Below, in pieces: positions 6,631 to 8,676 of a stretch of 8,676 nt of DNA (the stretch's first letter is position 1; every line of letters begins with the position of its first letter). The DNA comes from Chitinophagaceae bacterium. GTDB taxonomy: Bacteria; Bacteroidota; Bacteroidia; Chitinophagales; Chitinophagaceae. The DNA lies in NCBI GenBank assembly GCA_014379785.1, contig JACMLD010000125.1, forward strand, positions 1 to 8,676, given 5' to 3'. Position numbers and translations under genes: made by a program. Below the pieces are notes generated by a model that saw only the letters and a list, made by a program, of their open reading frames with translations, was not told where the DNA came from and made no database searches.

Positions 6631-7965
6631 TCAGTTAAACGAAATGCTTCCGGTGGCTCTTTGCAAATCCAGTTTATTCGATAAAACCTGGTAGAGTGCA
6701 TTCAGATAATTGATCTGGGCGGAGCGAAACTCGGTTTCTGAAATAATGACTTCCAGATAAGTTTTGATACCGGCATTATATTGAATTCTCAAAGTATTGT
6801 AAACATCTTCGGCCAGCGCCAGGTTATCACGCAACGAGATAAGATTTGCGAGGCCTCCTTTGTAACCAGAGAGTGCTTCTGCATACTGTGTGGTAAAATT
6901 ATTCGACAAAGCCTTTTTATCTTCTTCTAGACGGCTCAGTTGCAGTTCAGCAATCCGGATGGACCGGATCCTTTTGCCTCCCTGAAATATGGGCAGCGTC
7001 ATCTGAAATCCGAGGAATGACGTGGGATAGGCTGTGTTGTATAGATTGACAAATTTGTCATTTTGAAAAGTCGGATTGTAACTGCCGAAACCACCGACCG
7101 AAGGCAGAAAACTCCACTTGTTGTATCTCAGATTGTCTTCCAGTAAACGCTGCCTGGTCTGCAAAAGCTGCCATTCGATGCGCTGAGAAAAATCGCCTGT
7201 CTGCGTCGTATCATAGAAGGCCTCTCGCTCCATTTTCAGGCTATCGTAATTTACAAGGATGGTGGTGTCGCCGCCTACCCCCATCAATTCCTGCAGGTAC
7301 ACGCGCTTAGCAACAATGGCGTCGAAAGCCCTTTTTCTGTCCGCCCTTGTACTGTTCAATGCAATCTGCGCCCTTTTGTAATCGATCTTGTCTACAATCC
7401 CGCCTTCATATTTATTAAAGGCATCCTGCACGCTTTTTTCCAGTCGGACAATGTTCTCATCAAGAACGGCTACCTGTTTTTGCGTAAGGAGCAGGTCGTA
7501 ATAGGCTTTGCTCACCGCTACCACTATGTCGATCTTGTTGGAAGACGAAAGTTGTCTGGCCTGCTGACGGTAGGATCCGGCAGATCGATTGGCGAGCAGT
7601 AAGTCGCGGTTGAAAATATTCTGCGAAAGTGAAAATTGAATATTGGAAGAATTTTTTACGCCGGTTGTAACAGGTCTTTTTACGCCGTTGGCATCAGGGA
7701 AAAACGCGGTGGGTAATTGAAGGTTATGCTGATAGTTGTAGGTAAGTCCAAGTTGCGGGAACCAGTCGGCCAGGCGTTCTTTTATTTCCTGGTCTGCGAT
7801 TGTTTCGTCGATTGCAAACTGTTTTATGGATGGCTGGTTTCTCAGTGCCTGGCTGATGCATGCTTCCAGTGTCAGGCCCCCACTGTTTGTATCGATGGGA
7901 TTCTGCGCAATGAGCGAGGCGTTTAGAAAGAAAGATAAAAAAAGAATAACAGCAACTCTTTTCAT
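6631..7965 (-). CDS. TolC-family outer-membrane efflux channel protein
   Basis: The protein has 444 residues. It starts with MKR, a hydrophobic core (about 4-18) and a likely signal peptidase I site near LIAQ/N (about 18-21). There is no lipobox cysteine, so it is of the non-acylated TolC type rather than the NodT/OprM lipoprotein type. Two OEP-like halves are visible: the first opens with LTLEACISQALRNQPSI (about 31-47), and the second contains the coiled-coil segment around RIEWQLLQTRQRLLEDNL. The TolC-like feature LPIFQGGKR marks the second strand-to-helix transition. The C-terminus reads NALYQVLSNKLDLQRATG. As a trimer it would form the beta-barrel and periplasmic tunnel for the pump. It is the first gene of the operon, directly after the divergent regulatory region. 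Its export tunnel could in principle serve other pumps as well. Confidence 0.94.
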   Translation of the reverse strand: MKRVAVILFLSFFLNASLIAQNPIDTNSGGLTLEACISQALRNQPSIKQFAIDETIADQEIKERLADWFPQLGLTYNYQHNLQLPTAFFPDANGVKRPVTTGVKNSSNIQFSLSQNIFNRDLLLANRSAGSYRQQARQLSSSNKIDIVVAVSKAYYDLLLTQKQVAVLDENIVRLEKSVQDAFNKYEGGIVDKIDYKRAQIALNSTRADRKRAFDAIVAKRVYLQELMGVGGDTTILVNYDSLKMEREAFYDTTQTGDFSQRIEWQLLQTRQRLLEDNLRYNKWSFLPSVGGFGSYNPTFQNDKFVNLYNTAYPTSFLGFQMTLPIFQGGKRIRSIRIAELQLSRLEEDKKALSNNFTTQYAEALSGYKGGLANLISLRDNLALAEDVYNTLRIQYNAGIKTYLEVIISETEFRSAQINYLNALYQVLSNKLDLQRATGSISFN

Positions 7966-8058
7966 GCGTGGAAGGTTTGCTATGCGAAGCGATTATATAA
8001 TGTGGCCGCAATCGAAGAAGACCAGGATTCTGGCCGGAAAAGATGCAAATTAAAGTAA
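7966..8058 (-). promoter_or_regulatory. Likely leader and promoter region of the efflux operon
   Basis: This lies between the outer-membrane gene start and the TetR dyad. On the minus strand TTAATTTG (8053-8046) is one mismatch from TAnnTTTG. A -33 box would then fall inside the TetR dyad, although no clear TTG is there. An alternative is the palindrome ATTATATAAT (7992-8001), which contains a TATAAT-like hexamer in both directions. I cannot choose between them. No terminator, small ORF or riboswitch-like structure is evident. Confidence 0.35.
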
Positions 8059-8076
8059 AATGAATAAATATTCATT
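8059..8076. promoter_or_regulatory. TetR-type operator: 18-bp perfect inverted repeat
   Basis: AATGAATA-AA-TATTCATT has two perfect 8-bp arms around an AA centre. It sits 11 bp before the tetR GTG codon and 93 bp upstream of the outer-membrane gene ATG, in the only divergent intergenic region of the window. TetR-family dimers typically bind such AT-rich dyads of about 15-20 bp next to their own genes. One repressor bound here could block both its own transcription and the efflux operon. The dyad is seen directly; binding is inferred from position and symmetry. Confidence 0.75.
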
Positions 8077-8087
8077 AATTTTATTTT

Positions 8088-8660
8088 GTGAGAAAAAAGG
8101 ATGAATCCAAAAATGGGGCGATTTATGAGTCCACGGTGCAGCTTGTCCTGGAAAAAGGGCTGGCAGGCGTGACCATGTGCGATATTTCGAAGGCGGCCGG
8201 CATCGCTACCGGTACCTTATATATATACTTCAGCAATAAGGAAGCGTTGATGAATAAAGTCTTTAATATTTGCCGGAAAGAATCTGCCAGTTTTTATCTC
8301 AATGACTATAGTCCGCTAGATCCTTTCGACGTGGGGTTCAGAAAAATATTCAACAATATCGTCACCTATCGCCTGCAGCATTTTGAGAAGTTTATTTTCC
8401 TGGAGCAGTGTTATCATTCTCCCTTTATTACCGAAGACGTCAGAAAGGATTCTCTGAAATACCTCAATCCCATCTTTGATTTGTTGCAAAAGGGTAAGGA
8501 TGATCATATCATAAAAGATCTGGATGATGCACTTTTGCTCGGATATATTATTGGTTCCGTGAACGAGGTAATCAAGAAGGCCCATTATGGAAATAAAAGT
8601 CTGGATCACAAAAAAATCGCTCAGTTGTACCAGCTTTGTTATGATGGCATTCTTGCATAG
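8088..8660 (+). CDS. TetR/AcrR family transcriptional repressor of the efflux operon
   Basis: This is a 190-residue protein of normal TetR length. The N-terminal domain shows the family pattern: a first helix (about 9-23), then GVTMCDISKAAGIATGTLYI (27-46) as the helix-turn-helix and YFSNKEALMNKVF as the following helix. The C-terminal about 130 residues are helical and variable, as expected for a ligand-binding and dimerisation domain; I do not recognise a specific subfamily. The start is GTG at 8088. An in-frame TAA at 8076-8078 closes the frame just upstream, and the next in-frame Met (residue 30) lies inside the DNA-binding domain. It is divergent from the efflux operon and next to an 18-bp dyad, so it is most likely a local, autoregulated repressor released by a pump substrate. 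The ligand is not predictable from sequence. Confidence 0.94.
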   Translation: MRKKDESKNGAIYESTVQLVLEKGLAGVTMCDISKAAGIATGTLYIYFSNKEALMNKVFNICRKESASFYLNDYSPLDPFDVGFRKIFNNIVTYRLQHFEKFIFLEQCYHSPFITEDVRKDSLKYLNPIFDLLQKGKDDHIIKDLDDALLLGYIIGSVNEVIKKAHYGNKSLDHKKIAQLYQLCYDGILA

Positions 8661-8676
8661 CCCTGCGTCAGCTAAG

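Noticed and set aside
6618..6701. N-terminal extension of the adaptor from the ATG at 6701
   Set aside because: It overlaps the outer-membrane gene and would bury the lipoprotein signal peptide. The ATG at 6617 gives a textbook signal with lipobox VVGC.
2344..7965. Heavy-metal (CusCBA/CzcCBA) efflux identity
   Set aside because: The pump shows HAE1 signatures (GIVVDDAIV, QNLQIAAG, GFIPTEDEG) and I see no metal-binding methionine or histidine clusters in pump or adaptor.
8059..8076. The 18-bp inverted repeat as a transcription terminator
   Set aside because: The arms are almost entirely A/T, there is no stable GC stem, and it lies between two divergent gene starts rather than after a gene end.
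8060..8104. Short ATG-initiated frame starting in the TetR dyad (14 codons)
   Set aside because: It is out of frame with tetR, ends at a TGA just inside that gene and has no initiation signal. A leader peptide is possible but unsupported.

Overview
The window reads as a chromosomal segment from a Bacteroidota bacterium, probably near Chitinophagaceae/Chitinophagales. This is an inference from gene style, not from a marker gene. The supports are the Bacteroidota-type BlaI/M56 pair, signal peptides ending in ...IAQ, AT-rich promoters with TTG/TAnnTTTG-like boxes, no clear Shine-Dalgarno sequences, and a moderate GC content by eye. No RNA gene, insertion sequence, CRISPR array or phage gene is visible.

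Right-hand part (about 2344-8660): a tripartite RND efflux system with its own regulator. A TetR-family repressor (8088-8660, + strand, GTG start) is transcribed away from a three-gene minus-strand operon. The operon order is a TolC-type outer-membrane factor (6631-7965), a lipoprotein periplasmic adaptor (5502-6617) and an AcrB/MexB-like HAE1 pump (2344-5505). Adaptor and pump share an ATGA stop/start overlap, and only 13 bp separate the outer-membrane gene from the adaptor. The divergent 122-bp intergenic region carries a perfect 18-bp inverted repeat (8059-8076), which is the obvious TetR operator. The three proteins would span both membranes and expel amphiphilic compounds using the proton gradient.

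Left-hand part (1-2343): a two-gene sensor/repressor module on the same strand, directly downstream of the pump. A BlaI/MecI/CopY-type repressor (1895-2257) overlaps by ATGA with an M56 (BlaR1-type) membrane metallopeptidase that runs off the left edge (1-1898, at least 632 residues). The peptidase keeps its transmembrane helices and HEKIH zinc motif. After the last membrane helix, however, it has a non-penicillin-binding domain followed by a tandem array of about 29-residue repeats, with at least six full units before the edge. Upstream of blaI are two copies of a CTAA....TTAG dyad spaced exactly 20 bp apart, overlapping a plausible Bacteroidota promoter. These look like BlaI operators.

Overall: the efflux operon and TetR are conventional in design. 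The most unusual object is the repeat-tailed M56 sensor, whose signal cannot be the classical beta-lactam acylation of a BlaR1 sensor domain. Whether this module and the efflux operon are functionally linked is open; I see no terminator between them, but blaI has its own likely promoter and operator. Coding density is high, and no stretch longer than 300 bases lacks a gene.
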